A stretch of DNA of 64,000 nt from Margaritifera margaritifera (Eukaryota > Mollusca > Bivalvia > Unionida > Margaritiferidae), in contig JAQPZY010001064.1 of assembly GCA_029931535.1 (NCBI GenBank), forward strand, positions 310,001-374,000, read 5' to 3'. Numbering within the stretch: the first letter of the stretch is position 1; the number at the start of each line of letters is the position of its first letter. Of this stretch, positions 46,490 through 60,194 are shown piece after piece. Both the position numbers and the translations under genes were made by a program. Below the pieces are notes generated by a model. The model made no database searches. It had not been told where the DNA came from and saw nothing but the letters and a program-made list of their open reading frames with translations.

Positions 46490-46640
46490 ATTAAATTGAT
46501 TTAAACCCCTCTTTGAATGTTTGAAGCGAGGAATCTGTTCAATCAGTATAAAAACGTCTAGTCGGTTCCGATAAATCAGAGGCTCAATAGATTGTAATTA
46601 TAAAATGCCTGTAGGGAGATTACCTCTTCCAGTATATAAC
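46490..46640 (+). repeat. Repeat R4, isolated copy
   Basis: TTGATTTAAACCCCTCTTTG, GAATGTTTGAAGCGAGGAATC, GAGGCTCAATAGATTGTAAT and GATTACCTCTTCCAGTATAT match the 44590-45300 units. Confidence 0.6.
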
Positions 46641-46779
46641 TCGTAAACCCACATTCCTCGTCCTTCTCTTCATTATCATCTCAAGATAGAAGACAACTGT
46701 AGTAATAGTTCTAGGTTTTCAACCCTCCGTGATCATGAATATCAAGACGCGTTATATGTACAATAAAGCAAGTTCATTA

Positions 46780-48747
<1,968 letters not shown>

Positions 48748-49033
48748 ATTGTCTTCAAATGTTGTGAAGGACAGTAATGGGACTGTCTATTGCAAACATC
48801 TATATGCTTACTATAAGCAAGAATGCAAATCCAGTGATGTTCCATGCATGGCAGAAAACATTTTTCAAGGCTGTTATTTCAACTTTTTCCTATGTCAAAA
48901 AGCTTCAAGAATCCGTGTAGGCAACGAAATAACACACGTGATCACTGAGACTTCATACAAAGTACCACTCTCAATTTCTGAAACTGCCAATGTAGAGATG
49001 TCAAATTGTCAAAATCACATGGATCAATCCTAA
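48748..49033 (+). CDS. Candidate terminal exon, Cys-containing protein, possibly Kazal-like
   Basis: A strong acceptor (TTTATTTTTTCAG, AG at 48746-48747) is followed by 95 open codons to a TAA at 49031-49033; the first base completes an upstream codon. The peptide has cysteines spaced as in CKHLYAYYKQEC, PCMAENIFQGCYFNFFLC, which faintly recalls Kazal inhibitor or follistatin-type domains (G-x-C-x-x-N/F...C), though the usual Gly-x-Thr-Tyr phrase is absent. No upstream exon was found. It could be a chance frame next to a splice-like tract. Confidence 0.3.
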
Positions 49034-49195
49034 ATTTTAAAACTCAAAAGCTGAAAGTTGTGCTGTAATTTATTTGCCAAACTGTTTGATACCTTCTTTA
49101 CATTGTGAATCAGACACAAATATGCACATGACTTGATATTCTATATACAAAATCAATACCATTTCATATCAGAGCAGCATATATAGATATAACAA

Positions 49196-49741
49196 ATGTC
49201 ATGTTCTCCTGACATAGGAGTGCTTAGCTGGTTAAGCACCGGTGAAGCTTGTGCAAACTGTGTAAAACTTTTAAGTGACTTAAAAAACTCAAAACAGGAA
49301 AACTGGATACACTTTAATGTTACGGAAGATAATGACTTGACCAAATTGTTTGTAGGTGCCACAATGATTAAACAAAAACAACAACACAAAACAAAACAAA
49401 ACAAACAAATCACGATGATGTCCAGAAGGTAAACAATGCAGGAAACCTAAGGTGGGGCAGAAATGTTCTTAAGACATGCTTGAGCCTTTGGTTCAGACGT
49501 ATGCAATCATTTAAAGACTTAATATATAGTAACATTTTCATTTTGACCACTGGCGGACAACTTCAAAGATATTACAACTTCGTCCCACAAATTCCAATAT
49601 CAATACAAAACTGTTCAGCGGGATTATGTTCGTGCTTTAATTCTTGATGAAGCTTTCATTCAACAAGATTTAGTAATGAATATGAAAAAAGAGACAGAAG
49701 CTAGACTAGTTAGATTCAAAGATGCTAGAGAGGAGGCTTAA
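49196..49741 (+). other. Two short coding-like frames of unknown identity
   Basis: At 49196-49370 a frame reads GEACANCVKLLSDLKNS, ENWIHFNVTEDNDLTKLF. At 49547-49741 another reads FKDITTSSHKFQYQYKTVQR, DYVRALILDEAFIQQDLVMN and a charged helix KKETEARLVRFKDAREEA before TAA. Composition is protein-like in both, but I recognise neither and there is no clear join. They could be exon scraps or transposon remnants. Confidence 0.25.
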
Positions 49742-51718
49742 GCAATAAGAATTCTAAAGGAGAAAGAAGGAAAACAAGTACACGAGTTGTATGTAATGCA
49801 TGCATTCCGGCCAAAACACCACCCACCCACCCCAAAAAAAGCATTTTTAGAGATAACACTCTACCCCACAACCGAATTCAATGTACTAACAAATACCCAG
49901 TAACCCCAACCCCAGCAAAAACATTACAACAGTTTCCCAACCACTGAACCCTATGCAACTGCAGTCATCAAAATAATTTTTACCAATGTTTTCCGGACAT
50001 CTCTCAAATATCAGCGTCATTATTGCGCAGACATTGGGGTGAAAAGATAATGTTTATATGCACTGGAGCAAGAGCACGCTGCTCAATAAGAGCGCACCTC
50101 AACTTAGTATCCCAGTTAATGAGACCTACCCTCATCAAAGATAATTTTGTACAAACCATACTCGAGAAAGTTACACCCAAAACTTCGTGAGCAAAGCACA
50201 CCAATAAATGTTGTTGATTTATTGAGGTGTGAAACTTTGTGATAATTAAATACTGAAATTTAGATTTTTTAAAAATAACAATCAATCCAGCTTATAAAAA
50301 AACTAAAAAAGAATTTTAAAACAAGACTCTACTACATAGAAAATAACTATTTCACATACATGCTATTCAACATTTTTGACAAATGCATTTTAAGATTTTA
50401 CAATGATGATTCAATTAATAGATGAAGAACACAGTGTAATAAGAAATACTGGCAAAATCAATTTAATTGGGCAGTATGAATGGTAACAGCAGGATTTGGA
50501 ATAAATCATGTTGGCATTTATTCGATCAAAGTATACCAGAGTTAGTAAATATATATGCAGGTATCACGTTTACTTTCAAATGCGAAAAGTGTTGTCTCAG
50601 TATTTAATACCAGTACCCGATGATCAAGGTTTTAATCTAACAAACAAAAAAATAGATCTAAAACAAATAGCGTAAAATGTAATAATTTTAACTTTCCACC
50701 TAATCGTGACTAAAGGTAAACCAATGGAAAATATATATTTGATCTTTGTTTGGTGCTTTTTTGTAATTGCTTGTAAAGATAATTAACACTGCAGCAAACA
50801 AAATGACCAAAAAAAAAACAACAGTTTTAACCGGTAGAAAACTTTAATGATATCCATGTTATTGATCTGGTCGGATAAAATGTGCACATTTTTAAATTTC
50901 AAAAACCCACAACTGTGTCTCATTCTGTCTGTATCCGATAGATGTCTGTATATATCCATGGCTATTCAGTCTCAGCAATTTGGAGTTGTAGATCGTTTTA
51001 TACACTGTGTAAGTATTGCTCGGAGTTACTAGAACTTTTTAAGTGTTTTTCAAGCATTCACTATCAATACCATCTTCGTTGTCGTTATTAGCAGTTATTC
51101 CCCTCTATGACTTTGCTCATGTACATTTCAAGGTTAAAGAAACCATCAGGAATTAAAACTGTTAAGTTATCGGAAAATCACCCATTTGAAACACACAATG
51201 ATTTCAGAGTTTAATCCTTGTCAATCTGGCTGTCGTCAAGACAATGTCACATTTGCTCTTATATTTACTTTATGGAAACTCACACATTTAGTAAACTCCA
51301 AAGGAAGGTGCTGCAAATAAATTTGCAAAAGGCTAATTAAGTATTAAAGAAAGTATGCTGATCCTCCATATTAGATGGCAGTCTATACTTTTAATAGATA
51401 ATTTGTAAATGAATTCTTGGCAAAAATTACTAAACGCGAATAGTTTTCATACATTGTGATGAGTCTTCACATTTACCTTCCTTCAAATGCTGCTCGCCAA
51501 CTTTAGGGTTATCCTCTTTATGAACTTGAAGTCATTACTTGATTTAGTTAAATATCAAGTAATTTACAAAAACCTTCAAATTTTTTAATCTTTGAATATG
51601 ACCATTATTAGTACATTTCTGAACTTGAAGGCATTACTTACTTTAATGAAAATAACAAGTAATTTATAGTAGTCTTCAGGTATTTTAATCATAGCATATG
51701 ACCTATATTAGTATATTT
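49742..51718. other. No gene seen
   Basis: AT-rich, no shared repeat, no splice-bounded frame. Frames at 50004-50285 (minus) and 50847-51032 are unsupported. Confidence 0.4.
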
Positions 51719-52615
51719 AGTTTTATTGGTCATAGACCAGAAGAGCTTATGGGATGGCCTGCTGTCCGTCGTCCGAGGTCCAATATCTGTCTTAAGACTT
51801 ACGCACATCCATTAGTACAAATTTGCTATCGCTACGCCTCCTAAACGACATGGAGGATTGCCATGAAACTTTACACATATATTCATCCCAAGATCTAGTT
51901 GGTCGTAAATACAAATTGTGCTGCTCAGACATCCAGTATGGCCACCACAGCAGCCATCTCGAAAATCCAGTCGTCGCTACTCCTCCTGAATGGATGAAAA
52001 TTGTGCTGATCTGACGTCCAGTGTGACCGCCATGGCAGCCATCTTGAAAATCCTAATATCGCAACTCCTCCTAATTGGAAAGTCATATCGACACGTTGTT
52101 TTCAACAGAAGACTTCTTATGGTGTAATTTGGTTCTAAATGTAAATGGTTCTGGTCTGGTATCCAATATGGCCGTAATGGCAGCCAGCTTGAAAAATCTT
52201 TACCGCTTCTTCTCCTGAAAAGAAAGTGATATTGACATGGGGTTTTCACCAAAAGACTTCTAATGATGTCTAGTTGGTCCTTAATGAAAATGGTTCTCCT
52301 TAGACATCCAGTATGGCCGCCATCTTAAAAATCTTGTTGTTGCTACTGCTTGTGAATGGATTGTCATATCAACAGGGGTTTTCAATAAAAAGACCTTTGA
52401 TGGTGTTTAGTTGCTTCTCCTCCTGAGCGTAAAGTCATATCAGTATGGGTTTTCACTGGAAGACTTCTAAAGGTGTCTAGCTGGTCTTAAATAAACATTG
52501 TGCCAATCTGATATCCAGTATGGCCCCCACAGCCGCAATCTTGAAAATCCTGTCACTAATCTCCCCAGATGCAAAGTCATATCAACATTGGGTTTTTACC
52601 AGAAGTCTTCAGTGA
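51719..52615 (+). mobile_element. Family H copy 3, 3'-truncated
   Basis: The head is intact (TTTTATTGGTCATAGACCAG, AAGAGCTTATGGGATGG, CTATCGCTACGCCTCCTAAA, TTGCCATGAAACTTTACACA) and is followed by about five monomers. It ends mid-monomer at GTCTTCAGTGATCTCACC with no tail, so the 3' end is lost. Confidence 0.75.
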
Positions 52616-52723
52616 TCTCACCAGGCATCGGGATAAGCGCGCGTTAGCGTCATAAAATCTTTTAACAAATGCGCGTTATTATCATAAAAGTGACAAAATT
52701 AATATCAATGAAATATTAAAGAA

Positions 52724-52725
<2 letters not shown>

Positions 52726-52772
<47 letters not shown>
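52726..52772. repeat. (TA)n microsatellite
   Basis: About 23 uninterrupted TA units. Confidence 0.95.
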
Positions 52773-52776
<4 letters not shown>

Positions 52777-52913
52777 CGTCGTATTCTTTTTTTCCTAAGT
52801 TATAGCATGATTTAATGTCAGACTCATTTGTCTTTGAATTCAAATAAATTATATCCTTCATTTCATCACTTCCCCATATATTTTTATTACCATATTTATA
52901 TTAAAGTCTTTTA

Positions 52914-53034
52914 GGCAAAGTCCTTCTGTAGTATTGACATAAGGTAATTCAGCACCCTCTGTGTCAACTTGTTCCTTAACACACTCTTTATTCTGTTCAT
53001 CGTAGCGAACGACCTTTCACAGTCTGACAAAAAC
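52914..53034 (-). pseudogene. hAT transposase C-terminal fragment
   Basis: The minus strand from 53034 reads SDCERSFATMNRIKSVLRNK, LTQRVLNYLMSILQKDFA. C.ERSFS.MNRIK...RN.L is the hAT dimerisation signature of a subgroup different from the 28408 element (there CERGFSAQNN). Only about 40 codons remain. Confidence 0.65.
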
Positions 53035-53447
53035 AATGGAATATAAAATTTATTAAGGGAATTGCATAATGCTACAAAGCTACCTGAATCCTAATTAAGT
53101 GAATTACCCAGGACAAATTCTTCGATAGCACTGGTCTAAAAAAATTTAGAAGTCGTCTGCTTCAGAGATAAAATGTGCTATTTAATAGGGATTTTGATGT
53201 GCTGAATTCAAATATGACAATAAAACAACTGATTGGATACTGTTTCCAAGATATTTAAGTTTTTACATTTTACGTCTATGTATATTGTGTACATAGTGGA
53301 CTTATAATCATAAATTGTAAACCTAAGTCTTTTCAAGTGTTTATGGTTGCTTTACATGATAATATTTCACCTGTCTTGTTTATGTAACACTTTAAAAAAC
53401 AGCAAAGGGGTTATATAAATAAAAAAAATATATTGACACAAAAATTA
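53035..53447. other. AT-rich spacer
   Basis: No frame continuing the hAT fragment was recognised here. Confidence 0.35.
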
Positions 53448-53449
53448 TT

Positions 53450-54994
53450 ATGTATATATAAGTACATAGTTTAGTCCTTTTTCAGTGTCTGCTCGGCGCT
53501 TCTTGGCTTGTCTCTTGTATTCATTAAATGGAGCATCTCTTGTCACTGTCCAGCAATAGTGAACAAGATTTGATGGGCTCCATTTGCCATGATAGCGTTT
53601 CTCCATTGTTGCAATGTCCTGGTGAAATCGTTCGCCGTGATCGTCGCTCACTGCTCCGCAGTTCGGTGGAAAAAATCTAGATGAGAGTGCAAAAAATGTA
53701 TCTTTAGTGACATGTTGCAACCAAGGCTTTGTATGCCTTGAGGAGGTTTTCCACCAACTCCCTGTAGTTGTCAGCCTTGTTGTTTCCGAGAAAATTTGTT
53801 GCCACTAACTGGAAGGTTTTCCATGCCGTCTTTTCCTTGCCACGCAGTGCACGGTTAAATGCATCATCTCGAAGAAGTTCACGAATCTGAGGACCAACAA
53901 AGACACATTCCTTTATCTTAGCTTCACTTAACCTTGGAAATATTCCACAGAGGTACTTGAAAGCTACTTATTGTTTTGTCCATGGCCTTGACAAAGTTCT
54001 TCATCAGACCCAGCTTGATGTGCAAGGGTGGTAACAAACCTTGAAATAGCCACAAAGCTGCCACTGATGTTGGTCATAGTTTATGCACCTCAAAAGTTGT
54101 TTCATGTCTTCATAGGTTTCCTTCATATGGACTGCATGACCAACTGAAATTGATTGCAAAACACTGCCATTATGCAGCAAAACAGGTTTAAGACTCGTCT
54201 TCGATGAATCAATGAACAATCTCTACTCATCTGGATCATGAACGATGTTGAGGGCTGCCATCACACCATCGATGTTGTTGCAGGCTACAAGATCACCTTC
54301 CATGAAGAAGAATGGGACAAGATCCTTTTGACGGTCACGGAACATGGAAACCCTAACATCACCTGCCAGGAGATTCCACTGCTGTAGTCTGGAACCCAAC
54401 AGCTCTGCCTTACTCTTGGGTAGTTCCAAATCCGTGACAAGGTCATTCAGTTCACCTTGTGTTTTGAGGTGTGGTTCAGAGGAGGAGGATGGGAGAAAAT
54501 ATGGGTCTTGTGACATTGATGGTTCAGGAGTAGAAGTTTCATCGTCTTCATCTTCATCGTCTGACTCAAGTAAGAATGATTCTAGTGCATCAGGAACTGG
54601 CAGTCCTTCTCCGTGTGGTACTGTGCGTATAGCTGATGGAATGTTTGGATAATACACAGTCCACTTTTTCTTCTTTGACACACCTTTCCCAACTGGAGGC
54701 ACCATGCAGAAGTAACAATTGCTGGTATGATCTGTTGGCTCTCTCCAAATCATTGGCACTGCAAAAGGCATAGATTTCCTTTTCCTATTCAACCACTGGC
54801 GAAGATTTGTTGCACAAGTGTTGCAGCATATGTGTGGGGCCCACCTCTTGTCCTGATCTCCAATTTTGCAGCCAAAATTAAGGTGATAGGCTTTCTTAAC
54901 CATAGTGGTTATATTGCGCTTTTGTGATGCAAAAGTAAACTTCACCACACATATAGCAGAGGTTATCTGCATTGTTCATACAAGTACGAGGCAT
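53450..54994 (-). pseudogene. Pseudogene of the multicopy animal HGERFHQD family
   Basis: The minus strand starts MPRTCMNNADNLCYMCGEV (ATG at 54994-54992), shifts frame near 54940, and reads AYHLNFGCKIGDQDKRWAPH, CCNTCATNLRQWL and SMPFAVPMIWREPTDH with paired cysteines (CYMC, CCNTC, CYFC), likely zinc-binding. An acidic spacer (LLESDDEDEDDE) precedes LGSRLQQWNLLAGDVRVSMF and NIDGVMAALNIVHDPDE. A TAG then replaces the expected Trp (54222), followed by LFIDSSKTSLKPVLLHNGSV and GHAVHMKETYEDMKQLL. About 60 residues, including a second cysteine cluster, are missing before LLPPLHIKLGLMKNFVKAMD. The end has GAVSDDHGERFHQDIATMEK and DYCW-like HYCWTVTRD. At least three frameshifts. The family is found in many invertebrates and fishes, probably transposon-linked; its function is not known to me. 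Confidence 0.7.
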
Positions 54995-54999
54995 CTCTG

Positions 55000-56192
55000 C
55001 TCACTTTGGCTAAACAGAAATCTGTCCCTTTGCAAAATCAAACAATGACAAATTAGAGAGCACGACACTGTATGATTTGTAGAGCTGATATAGGGCAATT
55101 TCATAAGCAGAGTGATGTAAGCATAGTTATGATTGCATCATCCATGACTTATAGGAATAACATGATGCAATTCATATAATGTATGACGCAATACCAGCTT
55201 CAGATTGCCTCATTCATTGTTTTGCCAACAAAGCAAGTACTGTCCCAGTCATAGATTTATTCATAGATCAAGTCAAAGATGTATTTTAGTCATTTCTGGT
55301 TTAAATTCAGATCCCTTCCCTTTATAACTCACTTATCGTCCGCCATTCCCAAGTCAAGGGCTGCCTTAAATTATGCAACTCCACCTTCATCAAATTTTGC
55401 ACTCTCCTGAAAGTGGTGAGTCAAGATCTGAAAGCAAATTATGAACGCGTATTCATGCAGCAATATACTGATTGAAAATTATTACAACTTAATTTGTTAC
55501 ATTCAAATTGCAAACGAGTTATATATTGCTGGAGAAAAATTTCAAATATAAATGGAGGAATAATCCAACATTGTTTTAGATGTTTTTAAAACGGGTAAAA
55601 GTGGAAGATAAAAATTGCTCCTTTTCTTATTTGGATAGACCGAAAAGAGAAATGAGAAATTAATAGGGGAAGCACCCACATACTGATCAAACTCTTTCTC
55701 TTGCTCAGAGTATACTATGTAAATACAGGAGAAACTCGTGGATTAAATGCAACTTCTATTCCTCGTCACATTTTCCGGATATTAATAAGAACTACATAAA
55801 TCACAACAACTACTACTTCTGTTACTATGAAAAAGCTATTATATTGTAATAGTGGCTAAGGAAATGCACCCCCCCTCCCAACAAATCTGTTGGTAACTAA
55901 GTAGATCTGAACCAAAATTTAACATTATTGTAAACTTACAATCTGATTCGGCAATTTCAACTGAAGGATATGAAATCTTCCATTCAGTGTTGAACCACTT
56001 TCTTCATTTCGTTAGCTCTTTCTTTCGGGAAATCGCTCAATATGGATCAGAATCACAACTGGTAACACCAATCTCTGATCTTCGTACCCAGGCCAAAATG
56101 GGCCTAGCCGTGCACTGGGTAATTTAATGTTTTGATGAAGGTGGTATGTCCATTTTTCACAAGAATATGCTTAACATAAAATGTAATAAGTG

Positions 56193-56194
<2 letters not shown>
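55000..56194. other. No gene seen
   Basis: AT-rich DNA upstream of the minus-strand pseudogene. No promoter or terminal repeat was recognised. Confidence 0.4.

Positions 56195-56268
<74 letters not shown>
56195..56268. repeat. (TA)n microsatellite, ~37 units
   Basis: Uninterrupted AT dinucleotides. Confidence 0.95.
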
Positions 56269-56271
<3 letters not shown>

Positions 56272-56274
56272 ATT

Positions 56275-56512
56275 ACCAGTAGACTCCATCATCGCTAGCC
56301 GAACGCATCACTATGTCAGTGCAAAGATGAAACCCGCATCAAAGGTCGCCTTCTGGCAGTCGGGCAAACTAGGTACAAAAGATAACGGCTAAGTGAGAGA
56401 GTAATTATCCTAGCGGCAAAAGCTCATAGCGTACGGTGGGTTCGAAAGCGTCGCGGACTAAAATGATAGCGTAGTGGGACCGCTACAGGAAAAGGCAATG
56501 GGGAGAACACTG
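56275..56512. other. Unassigned GC-richer block between (TA)n and family H
   Basis: This 240 bp block has higher GC and more CpG than its surroundings. GGTTCGAAAGC at about 56450 resembles a polymerase III B box (GGTTCGANNCC), so it could be a degraded tRNA-derived SINE head, but no good A box was found. Confidence 0.25.
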
Positions 56513-56992
56513 GGCTTCTTATGATGTCTAGTTGGTACTAAATAAAAATGGCACTGATCTGACATTCAGTATTGCCAACATGGCAGCCGCCTTGAAAGTC
56601 ATATTGAAATGGGGTTTCACCAAAAGACTAATTATGATATCTAATTGGTCCTGAATGAAAATAGTGATGCTCTGACCTCAAATATGGCTGCCACAATGAA
56701 CATATTGAAAATCTTGTCACATATACTCCCGGATGGAAGGTCATATCAACATGGGGTCTTCACCAAAAGTCTTCAAATAGTGTTTAGTTTGTTTTAAATG
56801 AAAACGCTGCCGATCTTACATCCAATATGGCTGTCACAGTGGCTAATTTGACAATCTTATCAATAAAGAATATTAGAGATTGTTTCAACACTCAGCAGTT
56901 AAAAAGAACAAATGGTCTTATCTTGAATTCCTGGAAATTCTTTTCGGACAATAGAGCGTCAGTCTCTTGGGGGGCATTTGTTCTATATATAT
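56513..56992 (+). mobile_element. Family H copy 4, 5'-truncated
   Basis: Starts inside a monomer (CTTCTTATGATGTCTAGTTG), has about two to three monomers and a recognisable tail: AAGAATATTAGAGATTGTTT, CAACACTCAGCAGTTAAAA, CTTGAATTCCTGGAAATTCT, then CAATAGAGCGTCAGTCTCTT. Confidence 0.75.
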
Positions 56993-58040
56993 ACACCAAA
57001 TTTTATAGTTACAATATTTGATTGAAAAAACTTTCAGTGTAATTTGGCTTGTATACACTGTTTTTGTCAATTTTCAAATTCTACTCTAGGTGTACTGTAT
57101 GCCTGTAGCTCAATCTAAAAATATCAAAAATTACTATTTCTATCAGAAATAGCACTGGAGAAGTTTGACCCAAACCTTGACTAACATCTTTTGGAGGGGA
57201 AAAATCTGAATGGCAATGAATCCTAAATATTTGACCAAATATGACACAGAAAATTGTGGAATCAGGGCTTGTCAGGATTGTACAAATGATGCCAAACATC
57301 AAAATATGGCTTCTGTTACCAATAAAGAGAATTTCCTCCTAACCACTTTTATTTAATAGCTCAACAGAAGTTTAATAAATTGGACAGATTTTTTCTTCTT
57401 TTAGTAACACCATTCTAATTAATGCTCATGATGCCAATCTGCCATCAGAAAAGGTCACTCTTGCTAAAAAATTTAGAGAGAGAGAGCATGTGTATATACT
57501 GCTATTACAAGTGTGAGTAAGCTCGTTGCATTTTCAGTTGCAAATTATCGGATATATGACTTTATAAAACGACAAACATAATACAAAGAACGAGCAACTT
57601 ATCAACAAATTTCACCCAATTCATAATGCCTTCAGTTGTTAAATAATAAAGTCTGCCACATGCTGTTAGGATGTATGATGAGAGAGGTTAACCATGTCAA
57701 ATAATGCATTAATCCTTGATCAATTTGTTCACCAAGTTTGTGAAATGCAATCATTCAACATATTAGATTGTAGGTCAAACCCACCTTGGTGTAACTAATA
57801 AAACAAATACAGCATTAATGTTATTCGTATATACCTGGAGGCCCTGTGTTAAATATAATTAAGCCCACATCTTAATTATGTTATTAATTACAACTTTGAA
57901 AATTGATAAAATAGCATACAATTTAATGAGGATTAGTATAGCGATATTAAGCTTAAAGCCAAATTGTTCCTTTAAATTACTTTTATTCAAAAACTGATCA
58001 CCATAATTTGACTACATTCTAAAGAGATAAAAACCAGAAA
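56993..58040. other. AT-rich DNA, no gene seen
   Basis: Lies between two family H fragments. A (GA)n stub at 57475-57486. No coding support. Confidence 0.4.
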
Positions 58041-58285
58041 AATTCTTATGATACCTAGTTGGTCCTAAATGAAAATGGAGCCAGTCGTACATACAATATG
58101 GCTGGCACAACGACTGTCTTAAATATCTTGCTGTCACTTCTCCCCTTGAAGGGATGATCATACTGACATAAGGTTCTCACCAAAAGACTTTCTAATGATG
58201 TCTGCTTGGTCCTAAATGAAAATGGTGCCAATCTGATATCTAAAAAGTCCACCACAACAGTTGATTTGAAAATCTTGTTAACACA
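58041..58285 (+). mobile_element. Family H fragment, monomers only
   Basis: ATTCTTATGATACCTAGTTG, GTCCTAAATGAAAATGGAGC, ATACAATATGGCTGGCACAA and a second unit TCTGCTTGGTCCTAAATGAA. Neither head nor tail is present. Confidence 0.7.
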
Positions 58286-58603
58286 GTGACAACGGCCACC
58301 ACAATCACAACAGACTCCTACTTGAAAGATGATGCATTACAAAAGCAAGTGAAGCAAAACGTTCCCAAAAGAAAGCAGAGGAAAACGCGTTTGCTTCTAC
58401 ACATTCAAAATGGTCATCTTCACATGTCCTATGACAAACAACATCATTTAGTGTATCAAGAAAAACTGATTCCCTGATCCAATGTTGAAGATTTGATCAA
58501 TGATGCTCTCGGATACTGTAAACTATTTGAACCCGTGGAATGGCAACAATTATCTTTAGGAATGAGTGAAACCAAGGTTCCTCAAGATGCAGTAGGAATT
58601 CCA
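58286..58603 (+). pseudogene. Unidentified coding remnant with one in-frame stop
   Basis: A single frame of about 105 codons runs from the end of the family H fragment to the (CA)n tract, broken only by a TGA at 58475-58477. It reads KQVKQNVPKRKQRKTRLLLH, MSYDKQHHLVYQEKLIP, stop, NVEDLINDALGYCKLFEP, WQQLSLGMSETKVPQDAVGI. Composition is protein-like. I do not recognise the family; it may be a transposon protein. Confidence 0.4.
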
Positions 58604-58630
58604 TCCACACACACACACACACACACACAT

Positions 58631-58665
<35 letters not shown>

Positions 58666-58669
58666 CACA
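58604..58669. repeat. (CA)n microsatellite with TA interruptions
   Basis: About 32 CA units, interrupted twice by TA. Confidence 0.95.
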
Positions 58670-58814
58670 AATGAAATAGAATATTTTTAAACACTGCAAT
58701 CTAAAACACTCACTACAAAGACGATATTAAGTCTAGAAGCAACGTTCACACCTACTCCAATTTGACAACATTGTTTTGTTCAAATGAGTGCAAATGATTT
58801 CAAATGAATATATT

Positions 58815-59165
58815 ATCAGTGGTGGAGTATCCTGAATAAAATTTCGTTTGTGATTCATCGACAAGTTTCTTTTCATCCGCAAAGAATTCTATAAATTCAT
58901 TCAGTATTGTTGTAAAGATCTTGCACATTGCATTAAAGATATACCTCTGTAGTTATTTGGATTGGTTTCTGAGCCTTTTCTAAACAGAGGATATATACTA
59001 CTTTCTGTCCATAAGGTACGAAAGATACCAGTGCTAAAACAACTTTGTTAAATAATGCTATAAGTGAGGGCACTATATGCAGTGATGTGTGTTTGAAAAT
59101 ATCAATACCGACACCATATGCTTTACCAGCTTTTAGTTTGCAAATTGTAACTTCAACTTTACTTT
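58815..59165 (-). pseudogene. LINE reverse transcriptase fragment
   Basis: The minus strand from 59165 reads KVKVTICKLKAGKAYGVGID, IFKHTSLHIVPSLIALFNKV, then YGQKVVYILCLEKAQKPIQI and toward KEFFADEKKLVDESQTKF. These line up with RT domains 0-2 (L...KA.G.D.I, LF N, W....I.P.FKKG, N.YRGISLLC) of an animal LINE different in sequence from the 30-37 kb copy. Stops and shifts are present. Confidence 0.6.
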
Positions 59166-59974
59166 CAATTATGTGGCTGTTAAAAAATATGCTCCGTTAC
59201 GTTTCAGCATTTGTAATTACATGAATATTTATAAAATTTTCAGATGGATCTTGCACACAATAAAATATTACCATAGCCATTTGAAGGCTGATATATTTGA
59301 ACCTGATTTTCTACATTGTTACAAGTTTCAAAGTGCGCCAAAAATGAAGGGTTACTTCCAAGTTGGACTAGCATTTGCCGATAAACAGGAGTAGAAAAAT
59401 ATGAAAAATCCATGGATATCTCTGGGTAACCAGATTGTCAAAGTTCGTGGCCAATTAAACTACATACATATGCTGATGATAAGGTGATGGATTTAAGAGA
59501 AAACCTGTATAGCAATGGAACAGAAATAATAAGGATTTATTTCTTCAATTCACTGTGATTTGTTATTGAAACTTCATTGGAATAAAATCAGTAATATGTT
59601 TAAACTGGTCTCTGGTCCTTGTCCTTAAACGTCCAACGCGAGCCTTTACATTAATTATTTGAGACCTCGCATTCTACCGAAAACCCCCCCCCAAAAAAAC
59701 AACAAAACAATACAAGTTCAAATTATATCTACTGATATTACTTATAATACGATCATCAGTTCTGCAAATGGAAGACATGCTACAATTCTGCACATTAATT
59801 TATTTAAGATCTTCAGTGAACTCATAATAAACAGGAATAACAAAAGTTTGTCCTAGTTGCACATAGTACTCATCATCTGTCCTGTTAACGGAAAGTGTCA
59901 AACAGGACTACTATATCCTTATTTAATCTATTTCAGCTCAGCAAGTAAAAGAAACCACAAACCAGAAAAGTATT
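59166..59974. other. No gene seen
   Basis: A frame of 73 codons at 59173-59394 lies just upstream (on the other strand) of the LINE fragment and has no support. Confidence 0.35.
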
Positions 59975-60185
59975 CATATTTTATGCTTATCTGAGTTTAT
60001 ACCATTACGGTTCACGTTAAACGTTAATTCGTTACTATTAAATTTAGTCCTGTGTCTAAAGGGTCAGGTAACATGGGATTTTTGTTTATACAGTAGCCAT
60101 TATCTGGTAACTCCACAAGTCAATATAGTATCCAACAAAAATTGTCATTGGCTCACTGAAAAAGTGCAATGTCAGATTATATGCA
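59975..60185 (+). repeat. Dispersed repeat R5, copy 1
   Basis: Shares with 63068-63240, in order: TTCATATTTTATG(C/T)TTATCTGAG, TTA(C/G)GGTT(C/A)ACG, TTAGTCC(T/A)GTGTCT, a TTTTACC/TTATCTGG phrase, GTAACTCCACAAGT or GTGACTCCACAAGT, AATAT(A/G)GTA and CAATCGTGGTTGG or AAATTGTCATTGG. It lies directly before the hAT-like left end at 60195. Confidence 0.6.
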
Positions 60186-60194
60186 ATTATGTGA

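Noticed and set aside
54344..54652. 102-codon Ser-rich plus-strand frame
   Set aside because: It is the antisense shadow of the HGERFHQD-family pseudogene, whose acidic spacer reads as Ser runs on the other strand.
56430..56470. tRNA gene or SINE head (GGTTCGAAAGC)
   Set aside because: Only a B-box-like string; no A box at the right distance and no cloverleaf could be drawn.
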